Part shown: in pieces, positions 19,057 through 26,889 of the stretch
Layout: the number at the start of each line of letters is the position of its first letter
Numbering within the stretch: the first letter of the stretch is position 1
Position numbers and translations under genes: made by a program
Assembly: GCA_036000105.1 (NCBI GenBank)
Contig: DASYGE010000015.1
Span: forward strand, 1 to 64,000
Direction: 5' to 3'
Source of the DNA: DASUBN01 sp036000105
GTDB taxonomy: Bacteria; Pseudomonadota; Gammaproteobacteria; Natronospirales; REEB76
Length of the DNA stretch: 64,000 bases
The notes under the pieces: model-generated
Databases searched by the model: none
The model's input: only the letters and a program-made list of their open reading frames with translations
What the model was told of the DNA's origin: nothing

Positions 19057-19689
19057 ATGTTAGGCAAACTCCTGGCGGGGCTCGCCGCCTTCATCATCGG
19101 CGTCATCTCCTCCCTGGGCTACGGCGGGATCGTGCTGCTCATGGCTATCGAGAGCGCCTGCATCCCCTTGCCATCGGAAGTCACCATGCCGTTCGCGGGT
19201 TATCTCGTCTTCCGCGGCGAACTCACGCTCTGGGGCGTGGCGCTCGCCGGCGCCGTGGGCTGCGTGCTGGGTTCGCTCGTCGCATATGCTGTCGGCGCCT
19301 GGGGCGGCCGGCCACTGGTGCAGAGATACGGCCGTTATGTGCTCATCTCCCATCGCGATCTGGATCTCGCAGACCGGTGGTTCGCGCGCCATGGCGACAT
19401 CATCATCCTCATAGGGCGGCTCCTGCCGGTGGTGCGCACCTTCATCGCTTTCCCGGCGGGTGTCGCGCGCATGTCCTTGGGCAAGTTCATCGTCTACAGC
19501 TTCATCGGCTCGCTGATCTGGTGCTGGGCGCTCGCCTGGGTGGGTGAGCGGCTGGGCGAGCATTGGGACAGCCTGGGGCTGTACTTCCACCGCTTCGACG
19601 CCTTGATCGTCGCCGTCATCCTGGCGGGGGCCGTTTGGTGGATCTGGCGCCACCTCAGGCATCTCAAGGAGGATGCGGGCCATACTTGA
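19057..19689 (+). CDS. DedA-family inner-membrane protein
   Basis: 210 residues with 4-5 membrane segments and the DedA/SNARE-associated signatures: ESACIPLPSEVTMPFAGYL and RLLPVVRTFIAFPAGVARM with the essential Glu/Arg residues. Characterised DedA proteins (YqjA, YghB, UptA) act in lipid-carrier recycling, proton-motive-force homeostasis and resistance to alkali or antimicrobial peptides; which applies here is unknown. It starts 7 bases after kup and is probably cotranscribed. Its stop codon overlaps the -35 of the following RNA gene. Confidence 0.9.
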   Translation: MLGKLLAGLAAFIIGVISSLGYGGIVLLMAIESACIPLPSEVTMPFAGYLVFRGELTLWGVALAGAVGCVLGSLVAYAVGAWGGRPLVQRYGRYVLISHRDLDLADRWFARHGDIIILIGRLLPVVRTFIAFPAGVARMSLGKFIVYSFIGSLIWCWALAWVGERLGEHWDSLGLYFHRFDALIVAVILAGAVWWIWRHLRHLKEDAGHT

Positions 19690-19714
19690 CAGATAGCCTT
19701 ATATATCCGATAGT
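19686..19714 (+). promoter_or_regulatory. promoter of the structured RNA upstream of metF
   Basis: A perfect TTGACA (19686-19691) overlapping the dedA stop, a 17-base spacer and GATAGT (19709-19714; 4 of 6). The predicted start is near 19721. Confidence 0.55.
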
Positions 19715-19720
19715 TACACC

Positions 19721-19837
19721 ATAGCGCCGATTTGAGACTCAGCTTGCGGGCGCTCTATAAATGCAGCTAAAGCGGGATCGTCGTACGAACCTGCTTTAGC
19801 TCCCCATCTCTCTTGGGCCAAGCTGAGCGGGTTTTTT
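19721..19837 (+). ncRNA. structured RNA (sRNA or attenuating leader) upstream of metF
   Basis: A closing helix CTCAGCTTG (19738-19746) / CAAGCTGAG (19819-19827), 9 perfect pairs, encloses a long hairpin. The hairpin is AGCTAAAGCGGG (19765-19776) with CCTGCTTTAGCT (19790-19801), capped by TCGT/ACGA. CGGG and six T residues (19832-19837) follow the closing helix as a Rho-independent terminator. With its own promoter this would be a transcript of about 115 bases. It is either an independent small RNA or a leader controlling metF-metH, whose start lies 130 bases downstream. It does not match the SAM, SAH or cobalamin riboswitch consensus as I know them. Confidence 0.55.
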
Positions 19838-19967
19838 GTTGCCCGGACCGTCGGGGTCCTGCAGCAGAAAGATCTCCAATCATCGCCGTTTAAGTGACGT
19901 ACTTGCAGGGCGATAGACGGTGGGCTCCATGGCCTACCGACTGCTAAAACGTCAGGAGCGCATCAGG

Positions 19968-20888
19968 ATGAATCCTCTTTCCACCGCCTGGGACCGGCAT
20001 GCCTTCCCTGTGGTCCCAGCCATCTCCTTCGAGTTCTTCCCGCCCGGCGATGCCGCCATGGAACAGAAGCTGTGGCTGGCCCTGACGCGCCTGGCGCCGC
20101 TCTCACCGCGCTTCGTCTCTGTCACCTATGGCGCCGGTGGTTCCACCCGGGAGCGCACCCATGAGACCGTCACCGCCATCCGTGAGCGCCTCAAGCTGCG
20201 CCCCGCCGCCCATCTCACCTGCGTAGGTTCCAGCCGCGAAGAGATAGACGACGTGGCCCGGCGTTACTGGCAGGCGGGCGTGCAGCACATCGTGGCCCTG
20301 CGGGGCGACGCCCCCGGGGGCGGAGCCTATGTCCCCCACCCCCAGGGTTACAGCTGCGCTGCGAAGCTGGTAGAGGGCCTGAAGCGGGTGGCGGATTTCG
20401 AGATCAGCGTCGCGGCCCACCCGGAGATGCACCCCGATGCGGCCTCCCTGGATGCGGACCTGGATAACCTGAAACGCAAGGTGGATGCGGGTGCCTGCCG
20501 CGCCATCACCCAGTACTTCTTCGACGTGGATGTCTATCTGCATTTCCGCGACCGGGCTGCAGCCCGGGGCATCAGCGTGCCCATCGTGCCGGGCATCCTG
20601 CCGGTCACCAACTTCAAGCAAGTGAAACAGTTCAGCGCCCGCTGCGGCGCCAGCGTGCCGCGCTGGCTCGCGGATTTATTCGATGGTCTGGACGATGACC
20701 CGGAGACCCGCAAACTGGTGGCCGCCCATGTGGCGGGTCAGCAGTGTCGCATGCTGCAGGAGGAGGGTGTACAGGAATTCCATTTCTACACGATCAATCG
20801 TCCGGAACTGACCCGCGCCATCTGCCGCCTGCTCGGAGTGCGTCCCGTCGCGGTGGCGGACGATACAGCCAGGGCCACGGGGACCTGA
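19968..20888 (+). CDS. metF: 5,10-methylenetetrahydrofolate reductase
   Basis: FAD enzyme reducing methylene-THF to 5-methyl-THF for methionine synthesis. 306 residues from the ATG at 19968, which has AGGAG 9 bases upstream; an in-frame open region reaches back to 19920 without a better start. Motifs include SFEFFPPGD with the catalytic Glu22, RFVSVTYGAGGSTRERT, HLTCVGSSREE, IVALRGDAPGG for FAD binding, AAHPEMHPDA, and ITQYFFDVDVYLHFRDRA. metH begins 6 bases after the stop, so the one-carbon donor and its user are made together. A structured RNA with terminator lies upstream. Confidence 0.96.
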   Translation: MNPLSTAWDRHAFPVVPAISFEFFPPGDAAMEQKLWLALTRLAPLSPRFVSVTYGAGGSTRERTHETVTAIRERLKLRPAAHLTCVGSSREEIDDVARRYWQAGVQHIVALRGDAPGGGAYVPHPQGYSCAAKLVEGLKRVADFEISVAAHPEMHPDAASLDADLDNLKRKVDAGACRAITQYFFDVDVYLHFRDRAAARGISVPIVPGILPVTNFKQVKQFSARCGASVPRWLADLFDGLDDDPETRKLVAAHVAGQQCRMLQEEGVQEFHFYTINRPELTRAICRLLGVRPVAVADDTARATGT

Positions 20889-20894
20889 AGAATC

Positions 20895-23800
20895 ATGGAC
20901 TGTCGCACCACACTTGAGCGGCTTCTGGCCGCACGCATCCTGATCCTGGATGGGGCCATGGGCACCATGATCCAGGCCCGCGACCTCACGGAGGAGGATT
21001 TCCGCGGCTGGCGCTTCGCTGCCCACGGCCGCGACCTCAAGGGCAACAACGATCTCCTGACCCTGACCCGTCCCGATGTCATCGCCGACATCCACCGGGC
21101 CTATCTGGATGCCGGTGCCGACATCCTCGAGACCAATACCTTCAACTCCACGGCGCCTTCCCAGGCGGACTACGGCACCGAGGCCCTGGTCTATGAACTC
21201 AACCGGGAGGCGGCGCGGCTTGCGAAGGGGCTCACGCTGGAAGCAAGCGCGCGTACGCCGGAGCAGCCGCGTTTCGTGGCAGGCGTGCTCGGCCCCACCA
21301 GCCGCACGGCATCCATGTCGCCGGAAGTGAACGACCCGGGTTTCCGCAACGTCAGCTTCGACGAGTTGCGCGATACCTATGCGGAAGCCATACGCGGCCT
21401 GTTGGATGGCGGTGCCGACATCCTAATGGTGGAGACCATATTCGATACCCTCAACTGCAAGGCAGCGCTCGCGGCCATCGAGGAGCATTTCGAGGCTAGC
21501 GGCGTCCGCGTGCCGGTGATGATCTCCGCCACCATCACGGACTTGAGCGGCCGCACCCTCTCAGGCCAGACCCCCGAGGCGTTCTGGAACTCCGTGCGCC
21601 ACGTGCAGCCTTTCAGCATCGGCCTCAATTGCGCCCTGGGTGCCGAGCAACTGCGGCCCTTCGTGCAGGAGCTTTCCGCCCTGGCCGATTGTTACGTCAG
21701 CTGCCATCCGAACGCTGGCCTGCCTAACGCCTTCGGCGGCTATGACGAGACACCCGCGCACATGGCGCGGCACATCGGCGAGTGGGCCGGCGAGGGGCTC
21801 ATCAACATCGTGGGCGGCTGCTGCGGCACTACCCCGGAACATATCCGCGCCATCCGTACCGCGGCCGACAAGGCGCCGCGGCAGGTGCCGGTGCTCGAAC
21901 CCAAGTGCCGCCTGAGCGGACTCGAGGCATTCAACATCGGGCCCGGCAACCTGTTCGTGAACGTGGGCGAACGCACCAACGTCACCGGCTCCGCCAAGTT
22001 CAAGAAACTCGTGCTGGACGGCGATTTCGAGGCGGCCCTGGAAGTGGCCCGTGAACAGGTGCAGAACGGCGCCCAGGTCATAGACATCAACATGGACGAG
22101 GGCATGCTGGACGGCAAGGCCGCCATGGTGCGGTTCCTGCAGCTCATGGCCGCGGAACCGGACATCGTACGCGTACCCATCATGCTGGACTCCTCCCGTT
22201 GGGAGATCATCGAGGCAGGCCTGAAGTGCGTGCAGGGCCGGTGCATCGTCAATTCCATCAGCCTCAAGGAGGGCGAGGAAGCCTTCCTGCGGCAGGGGCG
22301 ACTCGCGCGACGCTATGGCGCGGCGGTGGTGGTCATGGCCTTCGACGAACAAGGCCAGGCGGACAACTTGGAGCGGCGCGTGGCCGTGTGCCGGCGGGCT
22401 TATGACCTCTTGACCACCAAACTCGGCTTCCCCGCCGAGGACATCATCTTCGACCCCAACATCTTCGCCGTAGGCACCGGCATCGAGGCCCACAACGCCT
22501 ACGCTCTGGATTACATCCAGGCCGTGGCCGAGATAAAGAAACGCCTGCCGGGAGTGCTGGTGAGCGGCGGCGTGAGCAACGTGTCGTTCTCGTTCCGCGG
22601 CAACCGCACCCTGCGGGAAGCCATGCATGCCGCGTTCCTGTATCACGCCATCCGTGCCGGCATGGATATGGGCATCGTCAACGCCGGCCAGCTGGCGGTC
22701 TATGAGGAGATACCCAAAGACTTGCTGGAGCATGTGGAGGACGTGCTACTCAACCGGCGTGAAGACGCCACCGAGCGGTTGCTCAAGCTCGCCGAGACCC
22801 TGGAGCAAGGCGGTGCCCGCCAAGCGGTGGATCTCGCCTGGCGCAAAGCACCCATCCATGAGCGCATGGTGCACGCCCTGGTGCAGGGCATCGCCGACTA
22901 TATAGAAGAGGATACGGAGGAGGCGCGCCGCGCTGCGGTCCGTCCCCTGGACGTCATCGAAGGCCCGCTCATGGACGGCATGAACGTGGTGGGCGACCTG
23001 TTCGGTGAAGGCAAGATGTTCCTGCCCCAGGTGGTCAAGTCGGCACGGGTCATGAAGAAGGCCGTGGCCTACCTCACCCCCTACATAGAGAAAGAGAAGC
23101 AGGGCGGCGCCCGCTCCAAAGGCCGGATACTCATGGCCACGGTCAAGGGTGATGTGCACGATATCGGTAAGAACATCGTGGGCATCGTCCTGCAGTGCAA
23201 CAACTATGAAGTGCTGGATCTCGGCGTGATGGTGTCGGCTCAGAAGATATTGGACACGGCACGGGCTGAGAACGTGGATCTCATCGGACTGTCGGGCCTC
23301 ATCACGCCTTCTCTGGATGAGATGGCCCACGTGGCGAAGGAGATGCAGCGGGAGAACTTCTCGGTGCCGCTGCTGATAGGCGGCGCCACCACCTCCCGTG
23401 CCCATACCGCGGTCAAGATCGCACCCCACTACGCGGGCCCCGTGAGCTACGTGAAAGATGCTTCACGGGCCGTGGGTGTGGCCGCGAGCCTCCTGGGGGC
23501 GAACCGCGCCGATGTGATCAAGGCTATCGAGACCGAATACGCACAGCTGCGGGCCGATCATCTGAATCGCGGCCAGGAAGAGCGCTTGCTCAGTCTTGAG
23601 CAGGCCAGGGCCAACCGCATACCTGTGGACTGGAAAGGCTATCTGCCGCCTGCACCCAAGGGTCTAGGCGTGGAAGTCTTGAGCGACTACCCCTTGGAAG
23701 TCCTGCGCTCGTATATAGATTGGACGCCTTTCTTCCATGCCTGGCAGATGAAGGGCAGCTATCCCAAGATCCTGGACGATCCGGAGAAAGGCGAGACCGC

Positions 23801-24569
23801 CCGCAAGCTGCTCAAGGACGCCGAAGCCATGCTCGACCGGGTGATCGCGGAGCGCTGGCTCACGGCCCGGGCGGTCTATGGCCTGTTCCCGGCCAATGCG
23901 GTCAACGGCGACGACATCGCCGTGTACTGGGATGGGGCGCGGGAGGCACGTCAGATCACTTTCCGCTTCCTGCGTCAGCAGCAGCAGAAGCCGCCCGGCA
24001 GGCCCAACCGCTGCCTCACAGATTACATGGCACCCCGGGACACCGGACTCGCGGATCATCTGGGTGCCTTCGCCGTCACCGCCGGCATCGGCCTGGATGC
24101 ACGGGTGCGGGAGTTCGAAGCGGACAACGACGATTACAACGCCATCCTGCTGAAGGCTTTGGCGGATAGGCTGGCGGAAGCCTTCGCGGAACATCTGCAC
24201 TGGCGGGTGCGGCGCGAGTTCTGGGGTTACGCCGGAGGGGAGCACCTCGACAACGATGCCCTGATCCGCGAAGAGTACGCAGGCATCCGTCCCGCGCCGG
24301 GTTATCCCGCCTGCCCCGAGCACACCGAGAAGGGCGCGATCTGGGAACTCCTGGGTGCGGAGCAGAAGGCCGGCATACGCCTCACCGAGAGTTACGCCAT
24401 GTGGCCTGCCGCTGCGGTGAGCGGTTTCTATTTCTCCCATCCCGAGTCGCGTTATTTCGCCGTGGGCCGCATCGACCGCGACCAGGCAGCGGATTACGCC
24501 CTGCGCAAGGGCATGGATCTGCCCACTGCGGAACGCTGGCTGGCGCCGAACCTCGGCTATACGCCCTAA
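20895..24569 (+). CDS. metH: cobalamin-dependent methionine synthase
   Basis: Transfers methyl from 5-methyl-THF to homocysteine through cobalamin. 1224 residues, the full four-module length. The homocysteine domain has the zinc cysteines 246 (GLNCALG) and 309/310 (GGCCGTTPEH). The folate domain follows (FVNVGERTNVTGSAKF). The cobalamin domain has the lower-ligand His755 in DVHDIGKNIVG. The C-terminal SAM-binding activation domain ends near YAMWPAAAVSGFYFSHPESRYF. The enzyme is therefore reactivatable by reduced flavodoxin and SAM. It forms an operon with metF. Confidence 0.97.
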   Translation: MDCRTTLERLLAARILILDGAMGTMIQARDLTEEDFRGWRFAAHGRDLKGNNDLLTLTRPDVIADIHRAYLDAGADILETNTFNSTAPSQADYGTEALVYELNREAARLAKGLTLEASARTPEQPRFVAGVLGPTSRTASMSPEVNDPGFRNVSFDELRDTYAEAIRGLLDGGADILMVETIFDTLNCKAALAAIEEHFEASGVRVPVMISATITDLSGRTLSGQTPEAFWNSVRHVQPFSIGLNCALGAEQLRPFVQELSALADCYVSCHPNAGLPNAFGGYDETPAHMARHIGEWAGEGLINIVGGCCGTTPEHIRAIRTAADKAPRQVPVLEPKCRLSGLEAFNIGPGNLFVNVGERTNVTGSAKFKKLVLDGDFEAALEVAREQVQNGAQVIDINMDEGMLDGKAAMVRFLQLMAAEPDIVRVPIMLDSSRWEIIEAGLKCVQGRCIVNSISLKEGEEAFLRQGRLARRYGAAVVVMAFDEQGQADNLERRVAVCRRAYDLLTTKLGFPAEDIIFDPNIFAVGTGIEAHNAYALDYIQAVAEIKKRLPGVLVSGGVSNVSFSFRGNRTLREAMHAAFLYHAIRAGMDMGIVNAGQLAVYEEIPKDLLEHVEDVLLNRREDATERLLKLAETLEQGGARQAVDLAWRKAPIHERMVHALVQGIADYIEEDTEEARRAAVRPLDVIEGPLMDGMNVVGDLFGEGKMFLPQVVKSARVMKKAVAYLTPYIEKEKQGGARSKGRILMATVKGDVHDIGKNIVGIVLQCNNYEVLDLGVMVSAQKILDTARAENVDLIGLSGLITPSLDEMAHVAKEMQRENFSVPLLIGGATTSRAHTAVKIAPHYAGPVSYVKDASRAVGVAASLLGANRADVIKAIETEYAQLRADHLNRGQEERLLSLEQARANRIPVDWKGYLPPAPKGLGVEVLSDYPLEVLRSYIDWTPFFHAWQMKGSYPKILDDPEKGETARKLLKDAEAMLDRVIAERWLTARAVYGLFPANAVNGDDIAVYWDGAREARQITFRFLRQQQQKPPGRPNRCLTDYMAPRDTGLADHLGAFAVTAGIGLDARVREFEADNDDYNAILLKALADRLAEAFAEHLHWRVRREFWGYAGGEHLDNDALIREEYAGIRPAPGYPACPEHTEKGAIWELLGAEQKAGIRLTESYAMWPAAAVSGFYFSHPESRYFAVGRIDRDQAADYALRKGMDLPTAERWLAPNLGYTP

Positions 24570-24701
24570 GTCCCCTTCGGTTTACCGCTGCCGCAAGTAT
24601 TTGCTTTCGGTCAGGGGTCAACGTCGCCCATCCGGCCTTCGTTCTTGAGCACCAAGGGCGGCATAAAGCCGCACCCCTTAGAAACCCTCAAGGAGATAGC
24701 C

Positions 24702-24941
24702 ATGAAAAGATCACTCGCCATCGTCTTCAGCACCCTCTTGGCCCTAGGCGCCGCCTCCGCCGCGTTCGCCGACGGCACCACCCCGGCGCAGGCCCCCCAG
24801 GCTTCTGCAGCTCCCGCCGCTCCGGCTGCGAAGCAAGCCGTCAAGGTCCAGAAGGTCAAGCACACCGCCCGCAAGACCCGCCGGGTGCGCAAGACCAGCA
24901 AGAAGGCTGCGACCGCGACCGGTACCGGCGGCAAGAAGTAA
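24702..24941 (+). CDS. small secreted Ala/Lys-rich basic peptide (Asr-like)
   Basis: 79 residues: a signal peptide (MKRSLAIVFSTLLALG...AFA-DG), an Ala/Pro/Gln-rich linker, then a Lys/Arg-rich segment (KVQKVKHTARKTRRVRKTS) and a C-terminus ATGTGGKK. AAGGAGA precedes the ATG at good spacing. The composition resembles E. coli Asr, a periplasmic acid-shock protein, and a second such gene lies at 32744-32971 on the other strand, ending in nearly the same ATGGK motif. Function is unknown; acid or envelope-stress protection is a guess by analogy. A strong hairpin follows. Confidence 0.65.
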   Translation: MKRSLAIVFSTLLALGAASAAFADGTTPAQAPQASAAPAAPAAKQAVKVQKVKHTARKTRRVRKTSKKAATATGTGGKK

Positions 24942-24953
24942 TCGAGCGCCGCT

Positions 24954-24985
24954 CTGCTGCCGGTATCGCAGGATACCGGCAGCAG
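24954..24985 (+). terminator. 14-bp perfect hairpin after the small basic peptide gene
   Basis: CTGCTGCCGGTATC and GATACCGGCAGCAG pair perfectly around a GCAG loop, 12 bases after the stop. The tail is ATTTCATCT, so the T-run is weak, but position and strength suggest a terminator. Confidence 0.65.
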
Positions 24986-25375
24986 ATTTCATCTGATGGT
25001 CATATTCCGCCGACTGCCATCGCATCTTCCGCATGTGCATGAAGATTCGTCCATATAAAGGAAATTTTTCTTGACACATCGGAATCCTGGACTACACTTG
25101 CGCCGTCTCGATTGAACGGAATTTCCATGGACAGTAGCTCTAGTAGAAAAAACCAGGTCCGGTGAGGCCGCAGGCCCAAGTCCATTTCCTCTTCTCCTGC
25201 CGCTGTCTCGCCGAATGATGACGAGGCAGCGCGCTTCTCGACCGCCCCTTAAGGTGGGTCCCAAGATCCCTCGATAGTGCGCTGCAGAACGAACGGATCG
25301 CTTCCGACGCATAGCTCCGCCTCATAGAGGGCGGCCGCGCCGGCGGTGTCCGTCATTGCCTGAACAGGGTGGCGC
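24986..25375 (+). other. 390-base intergenic region / long porin leader
   Basis: No gene of normal size is visible here. A promoter (25071-25098) points to the porin and leaves a leader of about 270 bases. The leader holds a 12-codon open frame (25128-25166: ATG-GAC-AGT-AGC and on to TGA, encoding MDSSSSRKNQVR). It also holds a stem GCTGTCTCG/CGAGGCAGC near 25200-25230, and pairing potential between ATGGAC (at the small frame's start) and GTCCAT downstream. This could be a regulatory leader; I cannot assign a known riboswitch class. Confidence 0.4.
25071..25098 (+). promoter_or_regulatory. porin promoter
   Basis: TTGACA (25071-25076), a 16-base spacer and TACACT (25093-25098). Predicted start is near 25105. 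Confidence 0.55.
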
Positions 25376-26761
25376 ATGAGGTTGCACGGCGGGAAAAACA
25401 CGGTTCTGAACCGCGGCTGTTGGCCGCTCGTGGCCTTGGCGCTGTGCGTCGGCCCGTGGCTGCCCGCCCATGCTGAGGATACCCAGGGCCCGGAGCCTGC
25501 TCCCGCGGCGCAAGCCTGGGAGCCCATGCTGCTGGCCGCCCAATATAACGGCATCTATCAGCATCTGGATTCCTTCGGCGCAGCCTATTCCGGTCCCTTG
25601 AGCCTGACCTCGGCCGGCGACGATGCCCTGAGCCAGACCTTCGGGATCTACTTCGGCATGGCCCTCTCATCCCATTGGGAGAGCTATCTGGATATAGAAC
25701 GATTCGTAGGCGGCGGTGTGGGTAATTCCACCGGTCTCGGCAGCCCCACCAACGGCGACGTGGTCCGGGCCGGCAGCGGCCTGCCCAAGGATGCTTATAT
25801 AGCCCGTGCTTATGTGCAGTACCTGCTGCCCTTGGGCGGAGGTTCTACGCCGGAGATCCGCGCCCAGGATCAACTGCCGGGGGAGGTGCCCACGGAGGCT
25901 TTCCTGTTCAAGACAGGCAAGCTCTCGGTGGCGGATGATTTCGACCAGAACCGTTATGCCAATAGCGCGCGCAGCGAATTCGAATCCTGGGCGCTCATCA
26001 ACGACGGCGCCTGGGATTACCCGGCGGATACCCGCGGCTATACCGGTGGCCTGGTGTTCGGCTACCTGCAAGCCGACTGGTCCCTGAAGTTCGGTATCTA
26101 CCGCATGCCGCAACGGGCTAACCAAGAGGCCCTGGAGTGGCCCCTGAGCCGGGCCCATGGGGATGACCTGGAACTGGATCTGATGCCGGACGCCAGCGGT
26201 ACGGTCATCCGCCTGTTGATCTATCGCAACGCGGGTCGCATGGGCATCTATCAGGAGGCCATAGCCCGGTCTCTGGGTACGGGCGCTGCCCCAAACATCG
26301 TGGCGGACGACGCCGATGGGCGGGAGAAGCACGGCATCGGCCTCAACCTGGAACAGCCCCTGGCCGATGAGGGGGATACCGGTGTGTTCCTGCGCTTGGG
26401 CTGGGATGATGGCGCCACCGAGACCTTCAACTTCACCGAAGTGGATCGCACGCTGAGCTTCGGTGGCCAGCTCTCGGGCGCCCATTGGGGTCTCCCGGAT
26501 GACCGCCTGGGCTTGGCCCTGGTCATCGATGGCCTCTCTGCCGTCCACCAGCGCTATCTGGGACTCGGCGGCTGCGGCTTCGAACTGTGCGATGGGCGCC
26601 TCGACTACGGCCATGAAGCGGTCATGGAGGCCTACTACCGTATGCAGGCGGGCAAGTACGCCGAGATCGGCCCGGACATCCAGTTCATCGAGAATCCCGG
26701 TTACAACCGGGACCGGGGGCCGGTACGCGTCTATGGACTGCGCCTGCATCTTCAGTATTGA
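25376..26761 (+). CDS. OprB-like carbohydrate-type porin
   Basis: 461 residues with a signal peptide ending near PAHA-ED, and the OprB-family layout. LAAQYNGIYQHLDSFGAAYSGPLSL is followed by the signature region KLSVADDFDQNRYANSARSEFESWALINDGAWDYPADTRGYTGG. The protein ends in an aromatic residue (LRLHLQY), as outer-membrane barrels do. It should form a passive channel for sugars or other small solutes. The Mg2+-ATPase gene starts 128 bases downstream on the same strand and may be cotranscribed. Substrate is not deducible. Confidence 0.8.
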   Translation: MRLHGGKNTVLNRGCWPLVALALCVGPWLPAHAEDTQGPEPAPAAQAWEPMLLAAQYNGIYQHLDSFGAAYSGPLSLTSAGDDALSQTFGIYFGMALSSHWESYLDIERFVGGGVGNSTGLGSPTNGDVVRAGSGLPKDAYIARAYVQYLLPLGGGSTPEIRAQDQLPGEVPTEAFLFKTGKLSVADDFDQNRYANSARSEFESWALINDGAWDYPADTRGYTGGLVFGYLQADWSLKFGIYRMPQRANQEALEWPLSRAHGDDLELDLMPDASGTVIRLLIYRNAGRMGIYQEAIARSLGTGAAPNIVADDADGREKHGIGLNLEQPLADEGDTGVFLRLGWDDGATETFNFTEVDRTLSFGGQLSGAHWGLPDDRLGLALVIDGLSAVHQRYLGLGGCGFELCDGRLDYGHEAVMEAYYRMQAGKYAEIGPDIQFIENPGYNRDRGPVRVYGLRLHLQY

Positions 26762-26889
26762 AGGAAGCGTATGCATCTGCATGGCGCCATGCCCGGTCAT
26801 AGATACATGGCGTACAGTGGGGATGCCCGTCTCTGCCGCGTGTTCCGGCCCGGTGGGGGATATATGAAATTTCGCGAAACGGGTGATGT

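Noticed and set aside
19732..19761. Alternative promoter TTGAGA-N18-TATAAA inside the structured RNA
   Set aside because: A start here would leave out the 5' half of the closing helix and break the terminator; the upstream TTGACA promoter explains the structure better.
19721..19837. SAM, SAH or cobalamin riboswitch before metF
   Set aside because: None of the conserved core sequences that I know for these classes is present; kept as an unassigned structured RNA.
25105..25260. M-box or manganese riboswitch in the porin-mgtA leader
   Set aside because: GGTGAGGC recalls the M-box start, but the later conserved M-box segments and the yybP-ykoY core are missing.
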